A DNA stretch of 64,000 nt, from NCBI GenBank assembly GCA_964387205.1, contig CAYLVY010000004.1, positions 11,134 to 75,133 on the forward strand, written 5' to 3'. The stretch's first letter is position 1, and every line of letters starts with the position of its first letter. The translations under genes were made by a program, and so were the position numbers. The notes under the pieces are model-generated. The model was not told the DNA's origin. It was given only the letters and a program-made list of their open reading frames with translations, and ran no database searches. Shown here one piece after another: positions 43,265-52,054 of this stretch. The DNA is from CAIVAT01 sp964387205 (lineage in GTDB: Bacteria; Bacteroidota; Bacteroidia; Bacteroidales; FEN-979).

Positions 43265-44887
43265 ATGAAAAGAGGGTATTTCCCTGCGCTCCTGATTTTG
43301 CTGTTGGCATCCCTGCTCCAGGGATGCGTGGTGAAAAATGCGCTCAAGAAAGGGTCATCCTTTGAAAATGCCGGAATGTTCCGGGATGCCACCGAGGTCT
43401 ATTATCATGCCTATAAAAGCAGGCCCGGAAATACCGACCTGAAAATTGCCCTGAAACGTGCCGGGCAACTCTTTGCTGATGAACAGGCGGAGAAAATCTC
43501 CCGGTCTTATCATCAGAATGATTACCGCAATACCGTTTATACCTGGATGGCTACCAGGGATTTCCTGGATAAAATGGCCAGGGCCGGGATCGACCTGCAG
43601 GCTGATGCCGGAAGCGACCGCTTATACCACGATGCCGTTGAAAAGTACCTGAACCAGCGGTACGAGGAGGGACAACGGCTCATCGGTGAGCAGAGGTTCG
43701 GGGAGGCCGGAAGTGTATTCGCGGAGATCGAAAAAATAGATCCCGCATATAAAGACACCCGGAATTATCTGAAGCAGGCGACGCTGGAACCCCTTTACCG
43801 GGAAGGGGCGCGGTTGTACGGAGAGGGAAAATTCATGGAAGCCTATGCAAAATGGAGGAGCGTTTTTGATCGTGACAAGGGCTATAATGATGTGGCTGAA
43901 AAAATACAACAAGCTTTATATGAACGTTATAAAGAAGGCACCCTCCACCTGATGAGCGAAAATTTCCGGGAGGCCGCTTCTGCCTTCGGCGAGGTCTTCA
44001 GGGCTGAACCATCTTACCGCGATGTCAGGCAACTGTATTCAGAAGCCCGGAATGAGCCGGTGTACCGGAAAGGTGATGAATTCCTGAGCATGGGTAAATG
44101 CCGCTCGGCCTTTTTTGCCTTTGACGAGGTGGTCAATGATGCCGGATCCTACAAGGAGGCCGTTCAGAAAAGGGAGAATGCACTGTCGTGCGCCCAGTAT
44201 CCTGTGGCCATTGCCATTACCGGCCGAAAGGCCTCAGGAATGTCATGGGTCTCGTTTCAACCATTGCTGACCAACCAGATCCTTCAGCAAAAGAATATTT
44301 TTATCAAAGTATTTGATCTCTCCGCACTGGAACCACGCTGGATGTCACAACTATCGTTCATAAACGGGCAAATGAATCCCGATTTTCTCCGCTACATCGA
44401 GGAACGGCATCATATCAAAGCCCTCCTTTACGTTGAATTCCCCGTGATGGAACGACAGGATGGAACATTGAAAAGGGAAGAAAAAACCGGATTTGAAAGG
44501 ACCATATTGAAAAATCAGGCAGGAGAAACCTATACAAACGACACAAAAGTCAAATACCAGGAGTATTCTCAACGGAACAGCGTGACAGTCAACTGTCAGT
44601 TTAAACTCATTGCCACCGCGACAGGGGAAACCCTCCTGAGCGACAGGATCACGGAGAGCCGCTACGACGAGATCCGGTACATCACTTATGGCGGTAATAC
44701 CGATAACCTACATCCCGCCCAGTACCGGAACGGAGTGTATTATATCAGTACCGGCGAATACCGTCACCTTCAAAGCCTGCTGAAAGGTCGCCGGACTATA
44801 CAGACCGGAGAAAAACTTACGGAAGAAGCGTTGAAACCGGTTGCCGGGAACATTGCCCGCGCGGTGGACCAATTTAATCCCGAATGA
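43265..44887 (+). CDS. Lipoprotein with TPR-like repeats
   Basis: 540 residues. Signal with lipobox LLQGC. Residues about 30-310 hold several helical tetratricopeptide-like units, each with a pattern such as YEEGQRLIGEQRFGEAGSVF or YKEGTLHLMSENFREAASAF. The C-terminal 220 residues are mixed alpha/beta with AIAITGRKASG. I do not know a function. It overlaps the next lipoprotein gene by 4 bp; such pairs with LPP20-like lipoproteins suggest an envelope assembly. Confidence 0.72.
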   Translation: MKRGYFPALLILLLASLLQGCVVKNALKKGSSFENAGMFRDATEVYYHAYKSRPGNTDLKIALKRAGQLFADEQAEKISRSYHQNDYRNTVYTWMATRDFLDKMARAGIDLQADAGSDRLYHDAVEKYLNQRYEEGQRLIGEQRFGEAGSVFAEIEKIDPAYKDTRNYLKQATLEPLYREGARLYGEGKFMEAYAKWRSVFDRDKGYNDVAEKIQQALYERYKEGTLHLMSENFREAASAFGEVFRAEPSYRDVRQLYSEARNEPVYRKGDEFLSMGKCRSAFFAFDEVVNDAGSYKEAVQKRENALSCAQYPVAIAITGRKASGMSWVSFQPLLTNQILQQKNIFIKVFDLSALEPRWMSQLSFINGQMNPDFLRYIEERHHIKALLYVEFPVMERQDGTLKREEKTGFERTILKNQAGETYTNDTKVKYQEYSQRNSVTVNCQFKLIATATGETLLSDRITESRYDEIRYITYGGNTDNLHPAQYRNGVYYISTGEYRHLQSLLKGRRTIQTGEKLTEEALKPVAGNIARAVDQFNPE

Positions 44888-46260
44888 TGAAATACAGCCT
44901 GTTGCTACCGGTATTCCTGCTGATATTCTGGTCCTGCGGTGCCGGAAAAGGGGCCCGGCAGTCAAAAGATACCGCCACTCCGGAATGGATAGGCAAAACA
45001 CCCGCCGACCCGCAGTACTATCACGGTATCGGTTCGGCTCCCAAAACCGATCGGATGGATTACCGTGAAAAGGCCCGGCAAAATGCCCTGGCCGATATCG
45101 CAGGTAACATATCTGTAACGATTTCAGGTACTTCAGTGTTGTTGCAGGTCGAAAGCGATAACCGCTTCAGTGATTACTATCGTGAGAGCATCCAATCGAC
45201 CACACGTAATTTTCTGGAGGGGTATGAGTTGGCCGATAGTTGGGAAACCCGGGAACGTTATTGGGTCTATTTTCGTTTATCCAAAGCGGAATATGAACGT
45301 CTTCGAAAAGCCAGGATCGATGAAGCATTATCTGCATCCGAAGCAAAATACCATCAGGCCGTTGCCGCTAAAAATCAGGGAAAAACCGAGGAGGCCCTAT
45401 CCGGTTTGGTATTGGCGCTGGAAGATATCAGGGATTTCCTCGGAGAAGAGTTGCATAGCCATACCTCCGGCCAGGCTGCCAACTTCGCCGGGATGCTTTA
45501 CGCCGAATTCACTACCCTTGTACGATCGGTCCGAATCTCCTTTACCGAACCACAACTTGCCTACTCATTTGCAAAACAGGGTGAAACCACGCATGTCGAT
45601 GCCTTCGTATCTTCAGAAACCATCGGGCGGCTGGTCAATATACCCGTAATTGTCGGTTATTCCTGTTTTCCCGGCCGGAAGGACCAACTGATCTCTGATG
45701 CCGGCGGTGTTATCAGGATCCGTCCGGGTACTTTTCCTGCCAATCTGCGAACAGAACAGATTACCGTCATCACTGATGTACAGCGCCTTGTTAGTGAAAC
45801 CACCCGTGACCCGGTCATCCGGCGCCTGCTCGGGAGTGTCAAAGCCCCGGAGTACATATTGCCTGTCAGCATAACCCCGCCTGTCTTCCATCTGGAAATT
45901 TCAGGCAATCCTGCCACAGGCCCCTATCACGAAATGATCATCAGGGAACTAACGTCGAAATTATCGGTTGATGGATATCCGGTGACCAGAGAACGGGATA
46001 AAGGGGACTTCACCCTGTCCATCATCCTTTCTCCCGGCCAAAATCAAAACAGCCGGAATAAAACGACAGTAGCGCTGACAGCGGAGATATCCCTCACCAA
46101 TATAACCGGTACCGCCCTTTACAGAAAACAGGCCGGTCCGTTTAACGGATTGGGAAGCTCCGGCGGGGAAGCCCTTCATGATGCCTGTACCGCACTGACT
46201 AGCCATCTGAAAATTACCACCCTTCCATCGATCTACCGGAATTTACAAACGGAACACTGA
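44884..46260 (+). CDS. LPP20-family-like lipoprotein
   Basis: 458 residues. Signal with lipobox FWSC. Residues about 30-155 have the LPP20 pattern: PEWIGKTPADPQYYHGIGSA, REKARQNALADIAGNISV, and YWVYFRLSKAEYERL. The rest is beta-rich and unassigned. The family is outer-membrane associated with unknown activity. ATGA overlap with the TPR lipoprotein gene means coupled expression; a -7 element 65 bp downstream begins a new unit. Confidence 0.7.
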   Translation: MMKYSLLLPVFLLIFWSCGAGKGARQSKDTATPEWIGKTPADPQYYHGIGSAPKTDRMDYREKARQNALADIAGNISVTISGTSVLLQVESDNRFSDYYRESIQSTTRNFLEGYELADSWETRERYWVYFRLSKAEYERLRKARIDEALSASEAKYHQAVAAKNQGKTEEALSGLVLALEDIRDFLGEELHSHTSGQAANFAGMLYAEFTTLVRSVRISFTEPQLAYSFAKQGETTHVDAFVSSETIGRLVNIPVIVGYSCFPGRKDQLISDAGGVIRIRPGTFPANLRTEQITVITDVQRLVSETTRDPVIRRLLGSVKAPEYILPVSITPPVFHLEISGNPATGPYHEMIIRELTSKLSVDGYPVTRERDKGDFTLSIILSPGQNQNSRNKTTVALTAEISLTNITGTALYRKQAGPFNGLGSSGGEALHDACTALTSHLKITTLPSIYRNLQTEH

Positions 46261-46325
46261 TCTGTCATGGTAAAAAAATTAAACGAACCCGACCGCAGAA
46301 ACTTTACACATCCACAAAGATTGTG

Positions 46326-46333
46326 TATGTTTG
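46326..46333 (+). promoter_or_regulatory. -7 element for the stressosome operon
   Basis: TATGTTTG matches TAnnTTTG, 38 bp before the ATG at 46372. Confidence 0.6.
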
Positions 46334-46371
46334 TACGGAAAACCAATCATTAAACAAAAAATCATTCTTTT

Positions 46372-46734
46372 ATGAAACATGAATTTCGGTACGATGAAGA
46401 AAACCAGTTGCTGGTGATCGTCCTGATCGAAAACATCCTCTATTCGGACATGGATCCCTTCTTCGGAAAAATTGACCAGTTGCTCGATGGCAAACCTTAC
46501 CGCCAGGTACTCTGCGATATTACAAAGCCATCAGGCTTTGAAAACCGGGAAGCCAGGGAGGAGACCAGCCGTCGGCTGATCAAATCGAACATCTCGGAAA
46601 TTGCTTTCGTTGGCGCCAATGCGGCAAACCGGATGCTGGCCAAAGTCCTGCTTAAGACAGGGATAATAAAAACCAAAGGTGATTTTTTTAAACGGCAGGA
46701 TGATGCCATCAACTGGTTAAAAAAAAGGAGATAA
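46372..46734 (+). CDS. SpoIIAA/STAS-like small protein
   Basis: 120 residues. The pattern of alternating strands and helices (LLVIVLIENILYSDMDPFF, RQVLCDITKPSGFE, EIAFVGANAANRMLAKVLL) resembles SpoIIAA-like/STAS folds that occur as single-domain proteins. It heads the Rsb-type cluster and is 3 bp before the RsbR-like gene, so it is likely a further input or partner of the stressosome. Assignment is by pattern. Confidence 0.6.
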   Translation: MKHEFRYDEENQLLVIVLIENILYSDMDPFFGKIDQLLDGKPYRQVLCDITKPSGFENREAREETSRRLIKSNISEIAFVGANAANRMLAKVLLKTGIIKTKGDFFKRQDDAINWLKKRR

Positions 46735-46737
46735 ACT

Positions 46738-47427
46738 ATGAAAGCTAAAGCCGTCATTACCAACGCCATGGAGAGGATAGAACACATCGAGGATGTCCTC
46801 TCTTCCGTGGCAGCAGGCGACCTGGACCTGCGGATCGAATCCGTTATCGAGGACGATCTCACCGGTGTGGAACAAGCCATCAACCTGCTGATCGATGACC
46901 TGACCCACGAATTGAAGAAAAGCAAGAAGATGAAAGAAGACCTGGAGGATAAACTGCTGAAAATCCAGGACCAGCAAAAAACCATCCTGCAGCAGCAGGA
47001 AGACCTGATGGAACTCTCCAGTCCGGTGACCAAAGTCTGGGACAATATCCTGATCCTGCCGGTCATCGGGACCCTCGACAGCCAACGCACCCAGATCATG
47101 ATGGAAAACCTGCTGCACAAAATTGTGGAAACCGGCTGCACCATCTCCATTCTGGATATTACCGGGGTACCTACGGTCGATACCCAGGTGGCCAACCATC
47201 TGCTGAAAACCGTCACCTCCGCCCGTCTGCTCGGGGCCGAATGTATCATCTCGGGAATCAGTCCGGCGATCGCCCAGACCATTGTCCACCTGGGTATTGA
47301 TCTCTCTTCCATTCGTACCAAAGCAACGCTGCAGGATGCCATGATCTTTGCCATGAAACAAAATAAACTGGCCGAAGAGGCCAAAGCCCTTGGCAACATG
47401 GTGCTTCACAACAAATCAGAGGAATGA
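46738..47427 (+). CDS. RsbR-like stressosome protein (HAMP-like and STAS domains)
   Basis: 229 residues. N-terminal HAMP-like helices (SSVAAGDLDLRIESVIEDDL), a coiled coil (about 58-90), then a C-terminal STAS domain with VWDNILILPVIGTLDSQRTQ and DITGVPTVDTQVANHLL, whose Thr residues correspond to the sites phosphorylated by RsbT-type kinases. Unlike Bacillus RsbRA there is no globin sensor; the HAMP-like region may receive a signal from a partner. Overlaps rsbS by 4 bp. Confidence 0.87.
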   Translation: MKAKAVITNAMERIEHIEDVLSSVAAGDLDLRIESVIEDDLTGVEQAINLLIDDLTHELKKSKKMKEDLEDKLLKIQDQQKTILQQQEDLMELSSPVTKVWDNILILPVIGTLDSQRTQIMMENLLHKIVETGCTISILDITGVPTVDTQVANHLLKTVTSARLLGAECIISGISPAIAQTIVHLGIDLSSIRTKATLQDAMIFAMKQNKLAEEAKALGNMVLHNKSEE

Positions 47428-47819
47428 TCATGAACATCCACGAAAAAAGGATCCCCATCATCAAGATACAGGATTATCTGATCGTATCGATACAGGTTGA
47501 TATGCATGATAAACTGGCCATTCAGTTGCAGTCACAGATACTGGAAGAGATCGCGAAGACCCGGGCCAAAGGGGTTTTGATCGATATTTCCGTGCTGGAG
47601 ATGGTCGATTCCTTTATCGGGCGCATGCTATCCGGTATGGCTTCCATGGCCGCCATCATGGACACCTCGGTAGTAATTGTCGGAATGCAACCCGCTGTTG
47701 CGATCACCCTCGTGGAACTGGGTCTTGAAATGCCCGGGGTAGATACTGCCCTGAACATGGAAAAGGGGATCGAAATGCTGGAACAGCGAATGAAAACCAG
47801 GAACAATGAAATGATATGA
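47424..47819 (+). CDS. RsbS-like STAS anti-sigma antagonist
   Basis: 131 residues, single STAS domain: RIPIIKIQDYLIVSIQVDM, then DISVLEMVDSFIGRML containing the conserved Ser of the RsbS phosphorylation loop, then VIVGMQPAVAITLVELG. With RsbR it builds the stressosome shell that holds RsbT. Two ATGs (47424 and 47430) are possible starts; 47424 gives the ATGA overlap used throughout this operon. Confidence 0.9.
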   Translation: MIMNIHEKRIPIIKIQDYLIVSIQVDMHDKLAIQLQSQILEEIAKTRAKGVLIDISVLEMVDSFIGRMLSGMASMAAIMDTSVVIVGMQPAVAITLVELGLEMPGVDTALNMEKGIEMLEQRMKTRNNEMI

Positions 47820-48256
47820 TGAGTACTGCTACAGATAACCTGGTGGTCGCTCAACCCTTTGAACTCCTCGGAACCTACCGGATAGATACTGAATATGACA
47901 TCGTGAACGTTCGCCAGACCATCCGTCAATTTGCCAAAGACCTTGGTATGGGCATTGTCGACCAGACACGGATCACTACCGCAGTCAGCGAATTATTCAG
48001 AAATATGTACAACTATGCCGGCGGTGGTGACGTAACCATTGAAAAAGGCGTTGTGGAAAATCACAAAGCATTGATAGTCACCTGTTCAGACCAGGGGCCC
48101 GGCATCCAGGACCTGGAACTGGCCCTTAGTGATGGCTATTCCAGCGGCTCCGGGATGGGATTCGGGCTGCCCGGCGCCAAGCGACTGGTGGACAGATTTG
48201 AGATAGATTCGAAATTAAATGTGGGTACCACCGTCAGGATCATGAAATGGAAATAA
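47816..48256 (+). CDS. RsbT-like serine/threonine kinase
   Basis: 146 residues, GHKL ATPase fold: N-box ELFRNMYNYAGGG, G1 CSDQGPGI, G2 GSGMGFGLPGAKRLVD. RsbT phosphorylates RsbS and RsbR, is released from the stressosome, and then activates a downstream partner. The gene overlaps rsbS by 4 bp and the phosphatase gene by 10 bp. Confidence 0.9.
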   Translation: MMSTATDNLVVAQPFELLGTYRIDTEYDIVNVRQTIRQFAKDLGMGIVDQTRITTAVSELFRNMYNYAGGGDVTIEKGVVENHKALIVTCSDQGPGIQDLELALSDGYSSGSGMGFGLPGAKRLVDRFEIDSKLNVGTTVRIMKWK

Positions 48257-49305
48257 GCCGCCGGCATATCCTCCGACTGGAGATCAGCCATGAATCGGAC
48301 ATTGGGATCTGCCGTCGAAAAGCGGTGGCCAATGCTTCGGCGATGGGGTTCGACGAAGTAAAGACCGGAGAGATCGCCATCATGGTTACCGAATTGGTTT
48401 CCAATGTGGTTAAACACGCCGGAGGAAAGGGGGCGTTGTTTCTGGCGGAACTGACATTCGACTCCGGTTCGCGGGCCATGGAATGCTGGTGCTGCGATTT
48501 CGGCAACGGCATTGATAATCCGGATGTGGCAATCCGGGATGGTTTTACGGGGAAAGGATCACTGGGGATCGGGCTGGGCTCCATCCGACGCCTGTCGGAT
48601 GAGATGGAGCTAAACCCTGAAATCCTTCCCGCGCTCCGGGAAAAAATTACCGGCGACACAGTTTTTTCACATTGTATCCGCACAGTAAAATTCCTGCCTG
48701 CCCGCCCGTGGATCGGAACCAATCCCGCCTTGGAGGCCGGGGTCGCGTCGAGGTCCAAACCAGGAGAAGTGCGCAATGGTGACAGTTATCTTGTCCACCA
48801 TTTTAACCCTGGCCGCACCATTGCCGCCGTGATCGACGGGCTCGGACACGGACAGGAGGCCTACCATGCGGCACAACTCGCGCACGACCAGATCCTGATG
48901 AAACCGGATATTCCCCTCAACGCCCTGATGCAACACATCCATAAATCACTACAGTCAACACGCGGCGCCACCATCGGGATTGTTCATATCAATACAACGA
49001 CCGGAATCCTTGAATTTTCGGGCATCGGAAATATCGAAGGCTTCATTCTCTCTCCAAAAGGCAGGTCCAATTTTTTGTCATACGGAGGGATCATGGGCCA
49101 TAACATGCGGACACCGAGAGTTTTTAGTTACGAATTCTGTGCGGGAGATTCCGTGTGCCTTCTTTCCGATGGTATCACCTCCCGGTGGAAATATGAAGAT
49201 ATCCCCTGGCAGGATGCGCCGCAACAAACCGCTGATCATATCCTACTACATTTTTCAAGACCCAATGACGACGCAACCGTTCTTATCCTCCGCCACCTTG
49301 CATGA
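48247..49305 (+). CDS. HATPase-SpoIIE/RsbX-type phosphatase fusion
   Basis: 352 residues. An N-terminal RsbW/RsbT-like ATPase domain (about 1-150; MVTELVSNVVKHAGG and CDFGNGIDN) is joined to a C-terminal PP2C-like SpoIIE/RsbX domain (about 165-350; AAVIDGLGHGQEAYHAA, LLSDGITSRW, RPNDDATVLIL). The phosphatase half would reset phosphorylated RsbS/RsbR. Its 3' end overlaps the hybrid kinase start by 41 bp. Confidence 0.88.
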   Translation: MEISRRHILRLEISHESDIGICRRKAVANASAMGFDEVKTGEIAIMVTELVSNVVKHAGGKGALFLAELTFDSGSRAMECWCCDFGNGIDNPDVAIRDGFTGKGSLGIGLGSIRRLSDEMELNPEILPALREKITGDTVFSHCIRTVKFLPARPWIGTNPALEAGVASRSKPGEVRNGDSYLVHHFNPGRTIAAVIDGLGHGQEAYHAAQLAHDQILMKPDIPLNALMQHIHKSLQSTRGATIGIVHINTTTGILEFSGIGNIEGFILSPKGRSNFLSYGGIMGHNMRTPRVFSYEFCAGDSVCLLSDGITSRWKYEDIPWQDAPQQTADHILLHFSRPNDDATVLILRHLA

Positions 49306-51559
49306 CATTGGTGAAATCCGTGTTCAGTTTGAACCGGATGTTATCAGGGCACGCAACCTGGCATCCTTGCTGGCTTCCGAGATGCAGTTCGAAAAAACAA
49401 CCTGCATCCGGATCGGGACCGCCGTTTCAGAACTCACCCGCAATATCATTGAATACGCCCGGGGAGGCAATGTTACATTCAGGATCGCGCAACGCGAAAA
49501 TGCACCGGACGGTATCATCATCACCTTCTCCGACCATGGCCCGGGAATAGAGGATCTCCCGCAGATCGAATCGGGAGATTATCAATCCAAAACAGGCATG
49601 GGGGTAGGTTTGATCGGTTCCAAAAGATTGATGGACGATTTCGAAATAGTTTCCAAACCCGGGGATGGGACAACCATCACAACGGCAAAATGGCTCCCCA
49701 GGTTCTCGAAATGTCTGAGTCAAAGCAGAATTGAGGCCATCAGGACGGCATTCGGAAAGACAGTCGAACGGGGCGATTCCAGCATGGTGGATACCATCAA
49801 TGCCCAGAACAATGAACTGATCTACCTGCTGAGACAAATCCAGGAACGCAATAACCAGATCGAAGCCATCAACCATGAACTGGAAGAGACCAACCGGGGT
49901 GTGGTGGCGCTGAACCGTGAGTTGCAGGATAATGCCATTGCCATTGAAAAAGCCAGACATGAAGCCGAAGAAGCCAACCGTGCCAAAAGCGAATTTCTTG
50001 CCAACATGAGCCATGAGATCAGGACCCCGATGAACGGGATCCTCGGGATGTTGGATATCGTGCTGGGAACCGACCTGAACCCGGAGCAGTTCCAGTTTCT
50101 CAAGATGGCCAAAGACAGCGCCGATGTGCTCCTCAGCCTGCTTAACGATATTCTCGATTTTTCGAAAATCGAAGCCGGTCAACTGGAAATCGAAGAGGTC
50201 GATTTTAACCTTCATGAAATTATTGAAGGGGTAACCGATGTGGTTATCCAGAAAATTGAAGATAAAGGTTTGGAGCTGAACCTGATGATCGACCAGGAGG
50301 TACCCCGTTTCCTGGTGGGGGATCCCACCAGGCTCCGGCAGGTGATCATCAACCTGGTGAGCAATGCGGTGAAATTTACCCATAGAGGAGAGATTACCAT
50401 CCGTGTCAATACTCATGCACCATCTGTTTCAGCAGGGAGGGGATCAGCTCCTTGCGATACGGAGTTACTCTTTTCCGTGGAGGATACCGGGATCGGAATT
50501 CCTGAAAACCGGCTGAATGCGATTTTCGATAGTTTTTCCCAGGCCGACAGCTCCACTACGCGCAAATACGGAGGTACAGGCTTAGGGCTCACCATCAGTA
50601 AAAACCTTGTGGAGATGATGGGCGGGGAGATATGGGTACAAAGCACCGTGGATGAGGGCAGTACTTTCCACTTTACAGCCCGGCTGAAAAAATCGGTGAA
50701 ATTTGAAAGCATCGGACTGAAGATCCCTGAACAAATCAGCGGAATGAAAATCCTGGCGATCGATGACAATAAAACCAACCGGATCATCCTGAGAGAGATA
50801 CTTCGCAGTTTCGGATGCAGCGCCGATATCCATGAAGATGCCCGTACCGCACTCCGGACATTCCTTTCAGCACCCAAAGATCATTATAACCTGATCATCA
50901 CAGATTACCTGATGCCCGACATGAACGGTTTCGACCTGATGAAAAGCATCCGGGATACCAGTCAGGTACCTGCAGTGGTATTGACCTCCGTAGGTGTATG
51001 GGGAGATAAAAAACTATTCCGGGAACTCGGGAATATTGTCTTTATCACCAAACCGGTAAAACAATCGGTACTCTATGAATCGATCATCGACCTGATGGGC
51101 ATCCAGGCTGCCAAACCCGACAAGATCGAAAGCAAAACGATCTGTGCCGACCTGTTAACCCTTCAATCGCTCAGCGATAAGGCACGCATTCTCCTCGTGG
51201 AGGATAACCTGATCAACCAGCGTGTCACCACCGCCATGATCAAAAAAACCAACATCACGGTGGATGTGGCCGGCGATGGCATTGAAGCCATCGAAGTACT
51301 TCGGAAAAATCACTACTCCCTCGTCCTGATGGATGTGCAGATGCCCAAGATGGACGGGTTGACGGCAACCAGAAAGATCCGTTCGGAACTAAAACTGCAT
51401 GACCTACCTGTTATCGCCATGACCGCCAATGCCATGAAAGGCGACCGTGAAGAGTGCCTCCTGGCCGGAATGAACGATTACCTCTCCAAACCCATCAAAG
51501 CCGAAGAGTTGTTCTGCAAATTGAGGACCTGGCTGACCGCAGAAGGTAAAAACCCTTAG
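49265..51559 (+). CDS. Hybrid histidine kinase with N-terminal RsbT-like domain and two receiver domains
   Basis: 764 residues from ATG at 49265; the frame is open from 48980 but that part is a shadow of the phosphatase gene. Domains: RsbT-like ATPase (about 1-145; AVSELTRNIIEYARGG, FSDHGPGIED, GMGVGLIGSKRLMDD), coiled coil (160-235), HisKA with phospho-acceptor His250 (ANMSHEIRTPMNG), HATPase (NLVSNAVKFTHRG, YGGTGLGLTIS), receiver 1 with Asp547 (TDYLMPDMNG), receiver 2 with Asp690 (MDVQMPKMDG). No membrane segment. Probably the output of the stressosome; the final response regulator is not encoded here. Confidence 0.92.
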   Translation: MTTQPFLSSATLHDIGEIRVQFEPDVIRARNLASLLASEMQFEKTTCIRIGTAVSELTRNIIEYARGGNVTFRIAQRENAPDGIIITFSDHGPGIEDLPQIESGDYQSKTGMGVGLIGSKRLMDDFEIVSKPGDGTTITTAKWLPRFSKCLSQSRIEAIRTAFGKTVERGDSSMVDTINAQNNELIYLLRQIQERNNQIEAINHELEETNRGVVALNRELQDNAIAIEKARHEAEEANRAKSEFLANMSHEIRTPMNGILGMLDIVLGTDLNPEQFQFLKMAKDSADVLLSLLNDILDFSKIEAGQLEIEEVDFNLHEIIEGVTDVVIQKIEDKGLELNLMIDQEVPRFLVGDPTRLRQVIINLVSNAVKFTHRGEITIRVNTHAPSVSAGRGSAPCDTELLFSVEDTGIGIPENRLNAIFDSFSQADSSTTRKYGGTGLGLTISKNLVEMMGGEIWVQSTVDEGSTFHFTARLKKSVKFESIGLKIPEQISGMKILAIDDNKTNRIILREILRSFGCSADIHEDARTALRTFLSAPKDHYNLIITDYLMPDMNGFDLMKSIRDTSQVPAVVLTSVGVWGDKKLFRELGNIVFITKPVKQSVLYESIIDLMGIQAAKPDKIESKTICADLLTLQSLSDKARILLVEDNLINQRVTTAMIKKTNITVDVAGDGIEAIEVLRKNHYSLVLMDVQMPKMDGLTATRKIRSELKLHDLPVIAMTANAMKGDREECLLAGMNDYLSKPIKAEELFCKLRTWLTAEGKNP

Positions 51560-51651
51560 GTCTTCCTGCGAAAGAAATCCTTTTGAGATTATGAAACATC
51601 TTCAGGACAGCATTCCCATCTGAAGGTAAGTGATATTTATGCGCTTTAACA

Positions 51652-51667
51652 TGGCACGTTTTTTGAC
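51652..51667 (+). promoter_or_regulatory. Possible sigma-54 (-24/-12) promoter
   Basis: TGGCACG, four T, then TTGAC: matches the -24 half of the RpoN consensus exactly and the -12 half with one change (GA for GC). It lies 30 bp before the thioredoxin ATG. No TAnnTTTG element is seen in this 138-bp intergenic interval. Confidence 0.4.
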
Positions 51668-51697
51668 AACAATCGGAAAACATAAAATTTTTTCACC

Positions 51698-52042
51698 ATG
51701 TTACAGACCAATCTCCATCACATCCAGAGTGCCGACGAGTACCAGAAATTTATTGAAGAGAACGAAAACGTCATGATCTGCTGCGGCCGCATGGGGCCGA
51801 TGTGCATTCCGGTCTATGGCATCATGGAAGATATCGAATCGGAATACCCCCATGTAAAATTTGCCGACATGGAATTTGACAATCCGGAAGCGTATGTAAT
51901 ACGAAATGCCCCGGAATGCCGTGGATTCATGGGAATTCCCTTCACCATGTACTACAAAAACGGGAAAGTGGTGAAGGCCACCAGCAGCATCCAGAGCATG
52001 CCCCAGGTGCGGGCAATCCTCGACAGTGAATTCAAAAAATAA
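51698..52042 (+). CDS. Thioredoxin-fold protein with atypical cysteine motif
   Basis: 114 residues, thioredoxin fold (FIEENENVMICCG, cis-Pro in MGIPFTMYYKNG). Instead of WCGPC it has Cys28-Cys29 and Cys36 (CCGRMGPMC), so any dithiol pair would be a vicinal CC or C-x6-C. It starts an operon with thioredoxin reductase 12 bp downstream, which suggests that the reductase reduces it. Family members with this motif occur beside trxB in anaerobes; the physiological target is unknown. Confidence 0.8.
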   Translation: MLQTNLHHIQSADEYQKFIEENENVMICCGRMGPMCIPVYGIMEDIESEYPHVKFADMEFDNPEAYVIRNAPECRGFMGIPFTMYYKNGKVVKATSSIQSMPQVRAILDSEFKK

Positions 52043-52054
52043 ACTCATCCTGCC

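Noticed and set aside
48980..49264. N-terminal extension of the hybrid kinase
   Set aside because: These codons lie in a shadow frame of the phosphatase gene; RsbT-like homology begins just after the ATG at 49265.
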